NCBI RefSeq assembly: GCF_010015445.1
Contig: NC_053116.1
Location: forward strand, 30,819,785 to 30,883,784
Source: Perca fluviatilis
Taxonomy: Eukaryota > Chordata > Actinopteri > Perciformes > Percidae
Direction: 5' to 3'
DNA: 64,000 nucleotides
Below, piece after piece: positions 1 to 27,827 of this stretch; position 1 is the stretch's first letter, and each line of letters opens with the position of its first letter. The position numbers were made by a program, and so were the translations under genes. The notes beneath the pieces are model-generated. The model searched no databases, was not told the DNA's origin, and saw only the letters and a program-made list of their open reading frames with translations.

Positions 1-365
1 CAATCAGAAAAAAAGCACTCTTAATGAGTAAGCTTTAAGAAAGCAGCTAAGACCTGATCAGTCTAGCGCACATAAAACTGGATTGCTGTGTCAGCACTCA
101 GGAAACAGTCATTACTTTTGCTACACTGACTTCTGATGTGTGTGGAGGAAATCAGCATTTTTCTCTCAGATTTCTACCACCTCAGGGCTTTTGCAGATAT
201 CTGAGATATTATGTATTTACTAGATATTTTTGTTGGATCTGCTTACTGGTCTCTGTTTTACAAGGTGTTGTAGGAGTTGTTGCAATTCCAACTCCTGGCC
301 AGTAGAGGTCATGAAAGGTAACTGATCACTTTATGGGCTCTCTGTGTCACACTGACTCTGTATAG

Positions 366-15804
<15,439 letters not shown>

Positions 15805-17608
15805 GTCAGGAAGAACTGCTCCGCCTGGCAGGGAGGCTCATAGTAAAATATTTCAGTGCTTCAGGTGCCATTGGGAGACCTATCATGAGACCTTGTAGCC
15901 AGCTGACTAACTGTTGCTGCTGACGATGCTATCACAGACTATTTTAGGTTAAGTGAATGGTTACGACGAGTATATTAATGAAGATGGTAAAAAAACATGT
16001 CCTTATAAAAACAAAGGGATTGTCCTTAATCACCTTTTTTGTTTGTGATTACAAGCAATGCATTATTACAGTTGCATTGCATCCATCAAGATCTTGGTTA
16101 AATAGAAAAAATGCTGTTTAGGGACATTTCTTTAACTTAGTTGGGGACATTTGTGTTGTATTTATTAGTGATGAAAGGTACACAAACGTGTAGATGTGTG
16201 AGAGTTATTTATGCCACTTCATTTTGCATTGCCCTTATACTTGACATTGATTTGTATGGAACATACAAGAGAAAATCACCTTGATTTTGTTTATGAATAG
16301 TAAGTGCATTTCAGCACTTCTGTTACACTGACCACTTTAACTTTGAAATCATAGTGGGAGTTAGTAATGCAAGATTATTTCAGTCTTATCACATGGTTAG
16401 CATAGTGTCTTCTAAACTTCTAAACCTTTGAATGACTTGAGGTGGTATGATGCCAAAACCTTAGCTATGATAATCAATTAGATTATTGCAGAGTAAAAAA
16501 AAGTGTGCTTGCTTTTCAGTATAATTATTTCAGCCTAGTGTTTAGTGAATACAACAGAAGAACTCCCCTCAAGGTATTGCAGATACTTCCCCATCAATAA
16601 ACTTGCTGCATGGTATGTTACATAAATGGTTGATTTAAGGACTGCGTTAATCAGACTACAAAACCAAACAACAGTGGCAAAAAGTCAGCTGAAAAATTCC
16701 ATGAGCGTTTCTCTTCTGTACAGACAAACAGAGAGTAAATACAACATGCATGACTGGTTTCAAGCTACAATTTGTTAATTTTTTAATGGGACTATGCTTG
16801 AGTTCCAATCATGTAAATGCAGCCCGAGCTTGCTAATTTTAATGGCTCTTCTTTTTAGGGCAAAAATGTTTGAATCATGTACACACTTAATACAAAGGCA
16901 GATGTTTAATTTTACAAATGGGAACAATATGGGCTCAAACGGACACAACATGCTGTGTTGAAGTTGGACTGAGTAAATCATATGGGACACTTACTTAGTC
17001 AGACATGATGGTATTTTGCCTGTAATGCATAGGTCAGTCATTAAGACTCTCTGCTGCTATGCGAGTTGTGCACTAAATGAGGAAATGCAATAAAAAGCAA
17101 GCAAGGCAATCAAGAACCATCCTTTACCAACATTAACATGGCCTTATTTTTCACACCAAAATCCATTGTTTTGTAAGTAAACAATTTCATTCTAAATATT
17201 TCATAAAAGTAGTGAAAGTACATTTTAAAGTATTATATAGGAGGTTATGTGGCCTGAGAGCAGTTGTTCTTTTACAATTGTAGCCACTGATAATGCTAAA
17301 AGCATGGGATTCATAGGGACACCCGTAGCATGAACAATTCTTATTAAAAGTAACCCAAGTTAAAGCTAATTGAACATTCTGCAACATTTTAACATTAACA
17401 TTGAACATGTTATTTAGTAGAGACTGTTCAAACAACATACACAATCCATATATATATATATATATTTGTTTTTTTTAGAAAAGAAGAAACAAACCTATTG
17501 GCATGTTTTCTTCAACCCAAAGAAAGGATCTGTAGGGTTTTACATGATACAGTGGCTCTTAGTTCAACACCATTATGTAACTGCACCTTCTTCTTCTTCA
17601 ATAATAAA
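15805..17608 (+). other. kcnq2: Presumed kcnq2 3' UTR with candidate poly(A) signals
   Basis: The AT-rich non-coding DNA directly after the stop codon has no repeat signature I recognise. AATAAA hexamers lie at 16596-16601, 17089-17094 and 17603-17608; the last is followed by T-rich DNA. Which, if any, is used cannot be told from sequence. A short TA run sits at about 17448-17464. Confidence 0.4.
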
Positions 17609-19717
17609 ACTTTGTACATCACTGAAAATCATCTCTTTGGTCTCCTGTTTTTATGTTCTACGTCAATGCTGTATTACTGTAGAACAAGACTGTGAGAAGT
17701 GTATTAGCCGTATGGTGTAACAGTGGCCAAGTATCAGCAGAGGGCAATCAAGAGCTTCAGTTGAGTTGGTCCTTGTTACAGTTTTTTTCAATCGATTTGG
17801 CACATTTACTGAAACAAACTTACAATTGTCAAAACTCTAAGAACATTCAGCACATCACTCTGTGACCTGCAAAATGTGATTCCTCAATCAAAAGAATTAA
17901 CTCACGTTTCAAATGTAAATAAATCCATCAATGAATAAATCATTGTCATCAAAACAAAATGTTCCTTTATCATTGCTTAGACCAAGACAGTCAAAATGCA
18001 AAAGCATCTTGTCAAATGACAGTGTATTTTGAAAGTATGATAGTTACCCACTCTGTAATATTGTTCAGTTGCTAACATTGTATATTTAGGTAGCTGAAAA
18101 GTATTCATGTCAGCCATGGCACACACTATACTTTCAACAAAACATTTGTTTCTTATTGTATGTACACACCAGCCAACTGCAAATACATAAAGAAAGTTTG
18201 TACAGAAAAAACTGTATCAACCTCAAGGGTCATTCAATCTATCATCTCTGTTTGGCCACAACATTTTATCGACATCGCACCTGATATCCTCCCTTGCAAT
18301 GCAATGAGGGAAACATCTTTTGGCATGATGCAGCCACCCCTCTATAACATTTTCCTGTGATATCCTCACCTGTCACCTGCTTGAGTTTGGTTGCTCTAAA
18401 TTGTGTGGAAATTGAATTGTTCCCCATCTAGCATAAGTCTATCCATCTGACAGCTTTTACACGAATACCACATACTGTAACTATTATGTATCTAATATGT
18501 GTGTGACAGGTTATTGTGATGGTTGGTTGCTCTATTTTGCATGTAGGGATTTACACAATGAACAAGTGTATAATTGCTTTTGAGAGTAATGTGATTCAGT
18601 AGCAAATGATAGCAGACTATTTTGATCCGTAAGGCTTCCTCAGTGTATTTTGTGCCAAAGCAATAATAAATGACTATAGTGATGTGAATAACTGACCTAT
18701 ATATAAATAGTGATATAGTTTGACAAAGTTTAATAGTCATTTGACTATTGTGTCAAAACGATTGAGAAAAACAGTAAAACACAGACAGACAGACAGACAC
18801 ACACACATACATACACACATACATACATACATACATACATACAATTTTTGAACCTGACTGCAAGGATTGGCTCCCATTCAGCCACAAGAGCATCAGTGAG
18901 GTCAGACACTGACAATGGGCGATAAGGCCCGGCTCACCGTCTGCATCCAGTTTATCCCAAAGGTGTTGAATGTTGGAGGTGTTGGGGTTGAGGTCAGGCA
19001 CACCAATTTTAGAAAAACATTTATTTTTAGACATTGCTTTTCAAAAGGGCCATTCCTAAAATTTTGCAACAAAGCTGCAGGCACTTTATAGGCTAAAGTA
19101 TTATTGTATGGTGTAATGTTTCATTACATAAGGAGACATATGCTAATTTTCAGGTTTTCACTTGTATAAAAGGTTTCTACTGGAACATGTTTACTTGTTT
19201 TGAAGGTGTTTTAAGACTTTGGCATGCTCTGATATTGTTGTCAATTTAAACAAATCTAAACTGTATTTTCAATTATTTTCTATTCTGCATGAGTTGAGTT
19301 ACAATAATATCAATGTAGAATGTATTTCATGATTGTGTTTTCTTTTTTAAATAACTGGTAAATAAACAAGTTGTAAAAAGTAGTTGTAGAAGTGTGCAGG
19401 AATTTGTGAAAAAACATTACCTTACAAAACTGTTTTGGTCACTTGAGGGGATTGTGTCTTAGGTATGTAACAAGCACAATGACTTTCATCTGCTCCATTG
19501 TTTTATACAACTAGTTTGCAAGCTAAAAAAAAAAAAGTATGCCCATTGTTTTGTGACAAAGAGATGCCAGTGGGATGGCAAATTTTTTTTTCACAGAATA
19601 TGCAAAAGAACTTAGCAGCAGGTTGAATGGGAACTATTAAACTATGAAAAACACCCCAAGACTAAAGACACACAAACATGTAGTCTGTATGCATACATTT
19701 GGCCATATAGTGTAAAT
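17609..19717. other. Intergenic DNA, no gene seen
   Basis: The DNA is AT-rich with no credible exons. Open frames here are short and lack splice or family support. It contains the compound microsatellite at 18779-18842. Confidence 0.6.
18779..18842. repeat. Compound microsatellite (CAGA)n-(CA)n-(CATA)n
   Basis: Four or more CAGA units are followed by CA units and then CATA units, with minor interruptions. Confidence 0.93.
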
Positions 19718-21704
19718 CAGGGGTCGGCAACCTTAGGCACGCGTGCCACCATGGGCACGCGGGACCTTAACCAATGGCACGCTGGCAATATGTGTGCAAG
19801 AGAGTTATTGTGTTGAAATCATGGTTGAAATGCTGAAGCACTCTTTCATCCGCATGCCAAATTACAACGTTCACAGTTGCGCGTTATTTACGGTAGTTTG
19901 ATTGACTCATATCTCTGACTGGGAACAATACAAAGAGGATTACCAACGGCCGCTGGGGCAGATGAACTAACGCTAGTCTTGTTACTGTAAGTAGGCTACA
20001 TTAAAACCTTCGTGAGTTAAAAGCCAAAACTTATCAATGCACTCACCTGTGTAGACCGGCATAAACATGTAGAAAGCGATATTTCAATCTGCTCAGTCTC
20101 CTCAGTCCACTCTTGTCCGCTGCGCTGTTTTACGCAAACACAGTTCTACTCTGCAAATAGCAAATTTTTACAAAACAAGCTAAAACAGAAGCTGTCGGTT
20201 TGTAGATTAGTTTATCTTAGTTTGCAGGGAATCTTGAAATTCTGACAAATTCTTATAAACTTAAGCTGGCTGAAGAAACCATCCATCCAATTTTTTTCCA
20301 TAATTCCAGGGTAGATATGGACATGCTGAGCAATCATATTTGGCCATTTGGGGGCACTGTAAAGTGCATCACTTTAGCAATAGAATGGTCAAAGGCACTT
20401 TAGCAATAGAATGGTTTATACCTTGATTTCTCTGGAGCTGGGGTTTCTCCATAATTCCAGGGTAGATATGGACATGCATCAATGGGACACTGAAGATCTG
20501 TGTTATGTGAATCAGGTTTCCATTTCAACAGGGAGCCATATTTGGCCATTTGGGGGCACTGCAAAGTGAGTCACTTTAGCAATAGAATGGTCAAAGGCAC
20601 TCTCTGGAGCTTCTATGGATGCATTATAAGACCAAAACAAATACATGTGGCTACTTACCGTGCGTTCATGGACATCGGAAAAACGTTTTTCCGAGTGAAA
20701 ACGTCACCATTCATGTAACTTCCTGTGGGAATCAGAGGTGGGAAACTCGGGCTGGATTTTGATAACCGAGTTTCCCAGTTGGTGACGTGTTGTTGACAAC
20801 TGACGTTTGATGTAGGCGACTTTGGTTCACTGAACATATTTCAATGACAATAAACTGTTTATTGTGGACAAATGCCTCTGCCAAGAAACATACACAGACA
20901 TAACATGTTTCAAATTATTCATAAATAGGCCTATGTATAAAAAAAAAACATTATCGGTGTCTTTTCCCGTTCGTTGTCCTGCAGATAACACAAACAAACA
21001 CCTGGCGATATGCTGCTCGCATAACAAAACAGCAGAAAATATTTTGTTATTGTGGCCTCCATGTTTTCACACACCTGATGCTCTCGGCTACGGCCAACCG
21101 TTGGTGGCAGTCATGCAAAACGTTGTTATGCCAAACGCCAATATAACAGAAGAAGAAGAACGCGCATCCCGACCATGTGAACGCTGCCAGTCGGAAAAAC
21201 AACGTAACCAGGGGGGCGGTGCCTGTTATTCTGAGGTGGCATGAATGCAGCAACAATATGCACGTGAATCACGCAATCGTTATGTTCTTCATTCTTGATA
21301 ATGATGCTGGTTGTGTTATTATTTTGCCACAGCATCGTTTCATTGAAAATGAGGCATACAGGACCTGCTTATCAGTCCATTCATCATTAAAGCTGGGCTT
21401 TTCCACAACTTTTCGCTTCAGACTCTTTGACAGTGATATTTTTGTCAGCCCATTTTCCACCAATCAGGACGCTGCATACTAAAACCATGTTTCCGTAATC
21501 ATAATAATAAGATACAATAATAATTACAAGTTCCTGATTATGAGAAATAAATGTTATCAAATGTTGCTATGGAATAAAATTACAGATTCCCCGGATATTA
21601 AATTTTGATGTGATGTCATAATTAAACTTAATGTTGACATGGCACACTAATAAACAAGAAATTTTGAAAAGGGCACTTCATATCAAAAAGGTTGCCGACC
21701 CCTG
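19718..21704. mobile_element. hAT superfamily element, 1987 bp, with perfect 8-bp target duplication
   Basis: The element begins CAGGGGTCGGCAACCTT and ends with the inverted copy AAGGTTGCCGACCCCTG, a 17-bp perfect terminal inverted repeat. It is flanked on both sides by GTGTAAAT (19710-19717 and 21705-21712), the 8-bp duplication typical of hAT. A GGCACGCGTGCC palindrome lies just inside the left end. No frame resembles a hAT transposase, so the element is non-autonomous. The interior contains duplicated blocks (20299-20620) and a GC-richer segment around 20660-21250 that may be a further insertion. Confidence 0.92.
20299..20620. repeat. Diverged direct duplication inside the hAT element
   Basis: The block CCATAATTCCAGGGTAGATA occurs at 20299 and 20451. 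The block ATATTTGGCCATTTGGGGGC occurs at about 20336 and 20538, each followed by a CACTTTAGCAATAGAATGG motif. The two offsets (152 and about 202 bp) differ, so an insertion or deletion followed the duplication. Confidence 0.85.
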
Positions 21705-21712
21705 GTGTAAAT

Positions 21713-22857
21713 GAAGCCACTGCAACTCTCTACGTCAGCAAAACGTTGATTTATTCATTGCTACCACCTGACAGATTTTATTTAACAACCTATTTAACAA
21801 CAATTGGCTAATGTCAGTGAAACAGCGAAGGAGTCCATGCCACATGCACAGCCCTAGGTCATCCAATTTGTTAAGTGTTGTGACGCCAGGATTTTTGTTG
21901 AAAGGGTGATACAAATAGGAATTGATTGGCTCATTAATAAAAGTCAGATGATGGCGACACAGCACCTAAGGCTTATTTACTCTCTGCAGCACCTGGGGAT
22001 CTGCAGATGTCATGACCACCCAGAGCACAGAGACATGCATTTAAAATCTGTCTGGCAGCAGTGAATATGTGAATATATCAATACATAAGCAGAACGGACA
22101 ACAATGTTTCAGGGCAGACCCAGAGTTTTTCTGTGGTTTTCTACTGTTAAAGAAGCATGAACCAAAATGTATTTGTACAATTTAATTGCTCAGGGTCGTC
22201 ACTTCTTTCTCATAAGCACAATGATAATGCCAATCAGTTTGTTGGAGCCCATCTGCATGGGACATTTATTCAAAGATGAGAGATTTAAACACTGTCATTA
22301 GATATAGGGCATTGACCCTTTGGTAATAAATGATAGGACTGAACAATCAATGAAACCATTAGCGATCCGGCTCTTACGAGAGACCTGTCGGGGCCAAAAA
22401 CAGATGGACTGTATGCATTTTGGTAATGGTATGTGTGCTGACATGTTTCACCACTGAGTGCACTGGCAGGAGTGTAATAAATTGCAGTTCATCCAGTAGT
22501 CTCAGGGTACAATTTACCTACTCTTTAGCCTTTCCTTTCCAGCTTTTCAAAATAAAAAAATGACACTGATGCCCTCTGAAATGTACAAATGTATAAATAA
22601 ATGAATGTACATGCTGTTTCTTTACAGTAAATGAGCTCAGATCAATTGTAAAGCCTTAATCTGCCAGAAGAGGTTACTTTCTACATTTACAGCTGAGAGG
22701 CAGGAAGCACTCTGTGTCCTTGGCACCAGCTGTGTTTGTGTACAGGTCTGGTGGTCTCAATGTAAACATTTTATTTATGTATAGTGTTACTTAACATCAG
22801 CAAAATGCCATCAATGTCCACCAAGAGCAGACACAGTTGACCTTCCTTTGTCTTTCT

Positions 22858-22945
<88 letters not shown>

Positions 22946-24306
22946 ACACACACACACACACAAAAACATGCGGGTACATCATGATGACTGGGGTGGGGAT
23001 TAACGGTTGTATAAATGATATTGGTGAACATATATCACAATTTAGGTTCATTACACATCGGCTGCAACTTGGACAAAGGCTTTGCAAAATGACAAGGACG
23101 ATCTGTATTGCTTTACTGCTTCATTATTGCAAATGGTTGTCATTGTGATAACCCAATGGAAAAGTGTGGCGTTTGTATTAAAATATAAATGTGTGAAAGC
23201 ATGAATGCAGCATACACATAAAAAACAATCATATTCAGGACAGACATAGTAATATGAAAGAATGAGGGATTCATAGCTGAGGTAAATATGTCAAAGTCAG
23301 GTTGGACACATGTCACATACAGTAATTAACTAATCCTCATCATGTGTAGAGCTTCCGTGTGTAACTTAAATGTGATATGACTTGATTTTTTAAAAACGTC
23401 AATAGTTCTTGGTCAACAAAATAAAAAAAAAAAACACAGTAAATCCAGATATTGGTTCCTGTAGGAGAATGATACCTCAGACTAAACCTAATTGAGTGCA
23501 CACAGTTTATCATTAATCATCAAACAATTACAGAATGGGATTGATCTATATTCTCTCAAGGCTTTTGCCAGAAGCAAGTCTAGTCCTCCGTTTATCAGAT
23601 CGGAGGAAGGATATGACAATTGTATTATAATCTGGCTTGACTTATTAGCCTAATATTGTAGTTATTAGACAGCAAAGTATGTAACTGTGCTTGCATGTGA
23701 ACATATATATCATGTATTTCACCATGTCATTGTGACATCTATCCTGTCTCCCTTTCTCCAACCTTAAGCCTCTGTATTTTTGATGAAACTCTCCAGATCT
23801 TGCCATCCCCCACCTGTCCATCAGATGTCCTTAGATTTTCCCTCCATTTGCACCTGATTCTGCTCCAACCAGCACACCTGTGCCTTGTTACCTCAATTAG
23901 CTCCACAGTATAAATGGCAGCCACTTCCCACACATGTCTGTTTGCTACCTCTCTGTGACCTGTCTTCCTGTCTTTCCCCTATTGGATTAGTTTGTGGCTT
24001 CATGCTGCCTTCATGTTGTTAAATGTTAGTCTGCATTTTGACCAAGTTCCTTTGATTCTACATGTTCTGCCATTGTTTGCATTTGTGTCACTTCCCTGTT
24101 GCCCATACCTGAATGTGACAGACCAGCTAGCTTAAACTTGCAGTGATTGTTTTTTGGTGTAACTGGTTGCAGCAGAGCAAGCTGTAAAAACAACATTAAC
24201 AATGTGCCTATTCACAAATCTAGCATCCACAAAGCTTCAAGAAGCTGAGGTGCAATTTAGAGTTGGGTGATAATACTCCCTTTCACATTACACACCTGAC
24301 CCATAT

Positions 24307-24309
<3 letters not shown>
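21713..24309. other. Intergenic DNA with one microsatellite and a possible retroelement fragment
   Basis: No exon is supported. 23738-23990 has a CT-rich run, then CACCTGTGCCTTGTTACCTC and a TATAAATGGCAGCC-like box. This resembles the promoter end of a fish retroelement, but ends and orientation are not established. The remainder is AT-rich. Confidence 0.45.
22860..22962. repeat. (CA)n microsatellite
   Basis: A CA dinucleotide tract of about 100 bp has one interruption (ACACCACAC near 22943). Confidence 0.97.

Positions 24310-24399
<90 letters not shown>
24310..24399. repeat. (CA)n microsatellite, uninterrupted
   Basis: A pure CA tract of 90 bp. Confidence 0.97.
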
Positions 24400-24400
<1 letters not shown>

Positions 24401-25059
24401 AAATTCCATGGTAGAATAGGATATAATGTTATGAATGCACTTGAGTATTATTTGAGAGCTCATGCAGATACAGTACGCATCACAGTTCGGTAAAGAAATA
24501 GAAACAGAACTCAAGTGAGAAAACTATATTCATGTCTGTTAAGCACTGATGGCATTTTGGTTATATTTACCAGCTTTGTGTATTCATAACACATGGCCAG
24601 CTTCTGTAAGATCAAGATCAATTTTACTGGAGGGACTTTTTTACCCTGTGATATCAAGAACACTCCACATAAATTAGAGATTGGTCAAGGATATTGAATT
24701 TAATAATGGATAACACACTGATACTGTGACTAATAATCAGCTTGACGTGTTTCTGCTCTGTGATGCTGAAGTTGTTTTCAAGAAAGCTGACTGCAGGTTA
24801 GTACGCTGAAGATGTTGGCTGGACACATCAATTCTTTGAGAATTGAAGATTTACTTCAACAATTAACTTAAAATAATACTATATTAGTGACAAGAAGTTA
24901 TAAATACCTTTTGGTTATGTATTTGGTTTGAACATTGAGTACTACCACAGTATGACTACTACAAATATAACTACAGTACTCATTCTGCCAATTTTGCTAC
25001 CACATAATCACACTCACTAGTTTTAGTTTAAATTAATGGAGATAGAACAGAAAATTGTC

Positions 25060-25985
25060 AGGTTAGCTGTGATTTAACCCAAAAGCAGATTGGACCAGGA
25101 GTGCGAGTTAAGCAGTTTATTAATGGGTCAGAAATATGCAAACAGACAGAGTTGGCAGGTGCGGGGGGGGGAGTCCTGGTGGGTTCCGGTAAGGAGAATG
25201 GCTGGCCGGTGGACTTGAATGTCGGTCTTGATCCGAACAATGGTGAACTGGATGGTGGTAGCGACCCCAGAACCGAGATCTGGGATTGACTCTTTATCAT
25301 TCCGATTATGATACTCTTTTGATGATACATTAAACAAGCACTCGTGCTGTTGCCACATCTCCACCATCCTTTCTTCCAACTCAGTTGTCCACCGGACCCG
25401 TACTACAGCTACTTTCGGACATTTTCAAAAGTTTCCGTCACTTCCGTCTCCTTGCAGACTTGTCTCTCATTGGCTATTGCGGAAGTACTGACGTAGTCAT
25501 AGTCGTTTCACGCCCGATTATAATCCTAGATATCAAACATGTTTGATATTATCGGGGCGGCCCCGATGTGTCTGCGAGCAGATCGGGAGGTGCAAGATTC
25601 GATCTGTGAACGCCTCACATTACCAGATAATCTGCGCCGAACATCGGAACCGATCGAGGTCCTCGACAAGATTTTTTCTCAGATTCTTGGGAGGGGTAAA
25701 TCAGGCATAAATCGGCCTAAAACTCCTGTAGTGTGAGCCTGGCATTAAGTAGGCCTACTGCCTAGACGAGGATGAGGTACAGGTGTGGTGAAAGGATTCA
25801 GCGCAGGTGTGTGGAGGACCCAGGCCAGGCAAGCCCACAAACGACTGCCAGGGGAGAGACTGAGGAAGACGCACAACCACAGAATAGACAGAACACACAC
25901 CAAGCATACTATAGATAAAGACAAACAAAACAAACCAAATCACTCACATACAAGTGCCACAGCCGGGGATTCGTGACAAAAATGG
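25060..25985. repeat. Mosaic of dispersed fish repeats
   Basis: 25070-25300 has AACCCAAAAGCAGATTGGAC and AAGCAGTTTATTAATGGGTC. 25740-25980 has GGACCCAGGCCAGGCAAGCC ending GGGGATTCGTGACAAAA. The two look like the halves of one dispersed repeat, related in style to 51181-51474 (ACCCAAAAGC ... TTTATTG). Between them, 25430-25740 is a GC-richer block with a 20-bp palindrome and an end reading TAGTGTGAGCCTGGCATTA, probably a separate inserted MITE. Boundaries are approximate and no protein is encoded. Confidence 0.5.
25530..25549. repeat. 20-bp perfect palindrome
   Basis: ATATCAAACATGTTTGATAT is its own reverse complement with no spacer. Confidence 0.95.
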
Positions 25986-26379
25986 CTAAACAATGGGAAG
26001 AGTTGCTGAGTCCATTAAGTTTGCAGAATAAATCCTTCTCAGCAAAATGAAGAAAACATAATTGAACTCTAAACAAACACACATAATTAAACTCCGAGCA
26101 GACAAAGAAACAATGGCTACTGAAGCACAATAAGAGAAACAAGCTTTCAGCTAATTGCATGTTTATAAGAGGAGCTTAAATTAAAATGTCAGCACACCAT
26201 CATGCTGCAGATAAGAGGAAAGAAGCCAAAGACTGCATTGGACATACTGAGCTCAACTGACTATTCTGGTCTGCCTAGAAATTGACTTATAAGAAGCATA
26301 GCCTTCATGGCTGTTTGACATCGACAGGTAAATAGATCTCATCATGCCAGATCACCAGACATACAGTAGATCCTATATT

Positions 26380-27595
26380 TAGGGCCCCAGCGCCGAAAGT
26401 GGCGAAGGCCCTATTAAAACTGAAGGAATTATTATTACGGCAAATGAATTGGCTTTTTGAGGGGCTTAACATATTCAAAAACTCACCAAATTTGGCAGTC
26501 GCATCAAGTCTGGTGAAAATTTACGTATTTTAAGGGTTTCGGGAATAGGCGCACAAAAATGGCTCGCTAGTGCCCCCTAGAAAGTTAAATAAATTGAGCC
26601 CCTGTAGTGCGTTTAACGTAGACTCACGAAACTTGGTACACATATGTACCATGTCATGATGTACAAAAAACTTCATGAGAGCCACACCCTAAACCCAACA
26701 GGAAGTCCGCCATTTTGATTTCAATGTTCGAAATTGGTGCGATTTCGGCCATTTCCACATGTCGTACTTTAACGAACTTCTCCTAGAGATTTCATCCAAT
26801 CAACTTCAAACTCGGTCTGTGCCATCTTAGGACATTAAAGATGAAAAGTTGTTAAAAGAAAAACTTTTCGTCATAGGGCGTGGGCGTGGTAGGACGGCCA
26901 TTTTGTGCATTTCGCCGCTGAAACAGGAAGTGGGTGTAACTCGAATGTACTTTGTCCAACTGGCTCGAAACTTTTCAGGATTCATAAGAGTCCAACCCTG
27001 AGGACAAATAATGGACTAACTCAGGCCACGCCCCCTTTGATAACATTTTAACCGTTTAAGGTAGAGTCTTGTGTGAGGTGTCATTGAACTCAGCAAAAAG
27101 TTCCTTCGTCATTGGTGATGGTTTGGCCCACCCCCTATGCTTAAGCCACCCCCCTTTCATAACATTTGAACCGTTTAAGCTATACCCTTGTGTGAGGTAT
27201 CATTGAACTCAGCAGAGAGTTCATTCTTCATTAGTGATGGTTTGGCCTGCGCCCTAAGATTTAGCCACGCCCCCTTTTATAACTAATGACCCGATTGATG
27301 TAAACCCTTGTGTGAGGTATCATTGAACTCAGCAGAGACTTCCTTCTTCATTGGTGATGGTTTGGCCCGCCCCCTATGTTCAAGCCACGCCCCCTTTCAT
27401 ACATGCTGACCCATCTAAGGTAGAGTCTTGTGTGAGGTATCATTGAACTCAGCAGAGACTTCCTTTTTAATTGCTAATGGTTTGACCCGCCCCCTATGCT
27501 TTAGCCACGCCCCTTTTCACAGCTAATGAACCGTATGACGTAGAGTCTTGTGTGAGGTATCGTTGAAATCGGCGGGGAGTTCCCTAGGAATTACT
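26380..27595. repeat. Dispersed repeat ending in a 120-bp tandem array
   Basis: The unit begins near GGGCCCCAGCGCCGAAAGTG / GCGAAGGCCCTATT, a recognisable fish repeat start. It contains AACAGGAAGTCCGCCATTTTG and AACAGGAAGTGGGTGTAACT, then passes into five tandem copies of about 120 bp (27024-27590). No protein is encoded. Confidence 0.75.
27024..27590. repeat. Tandem repeat, 5 copies of about 120 bp
   Basis: GTGTGAGGT recurs at 27071, 27190, 27310, 27430 and 27550. Each is followed by ATTGAACTCAGCA-type text, a TGATGGTTTGGCC-like block and GCCACGCCCC. Spacing is 119-120 bp and copies differ by scattered substitutions. Confidence 0.93.
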
Positions 27596-27782
27596 AGTAC
27601 TACCTGATGGCAAAAAGGAAGCTGTTGAGGTTATATCTATGATGTTACTAACCATCAAATGCATCAGGAAATGCTTCAACAATTAAAATTATTCTTGAAT
27701 TAAGAAAGCAGATTGTGAAGGGATCTTTGAATGCATGAAGGTTGGATGCCATCCAGGGATGCCAGGAAAGCAGAAAGAAGAA

Positions 27783-27827
27783 AAAGAAGACATACTTTAT
27801 TGATCCCCAAGGGGAAATTGCATTACA
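27783..27827. repeat. Short retroelement-tail-like fragment
   Basis: CTTTATTGATCCCCAAGGGG followed by AAATTG is a motif I recognise from the ends of abundant fish retroposons. It contains a CCCCAAGGGG near-palindrome. Only a short fragment is present. Confidence 0.4.
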
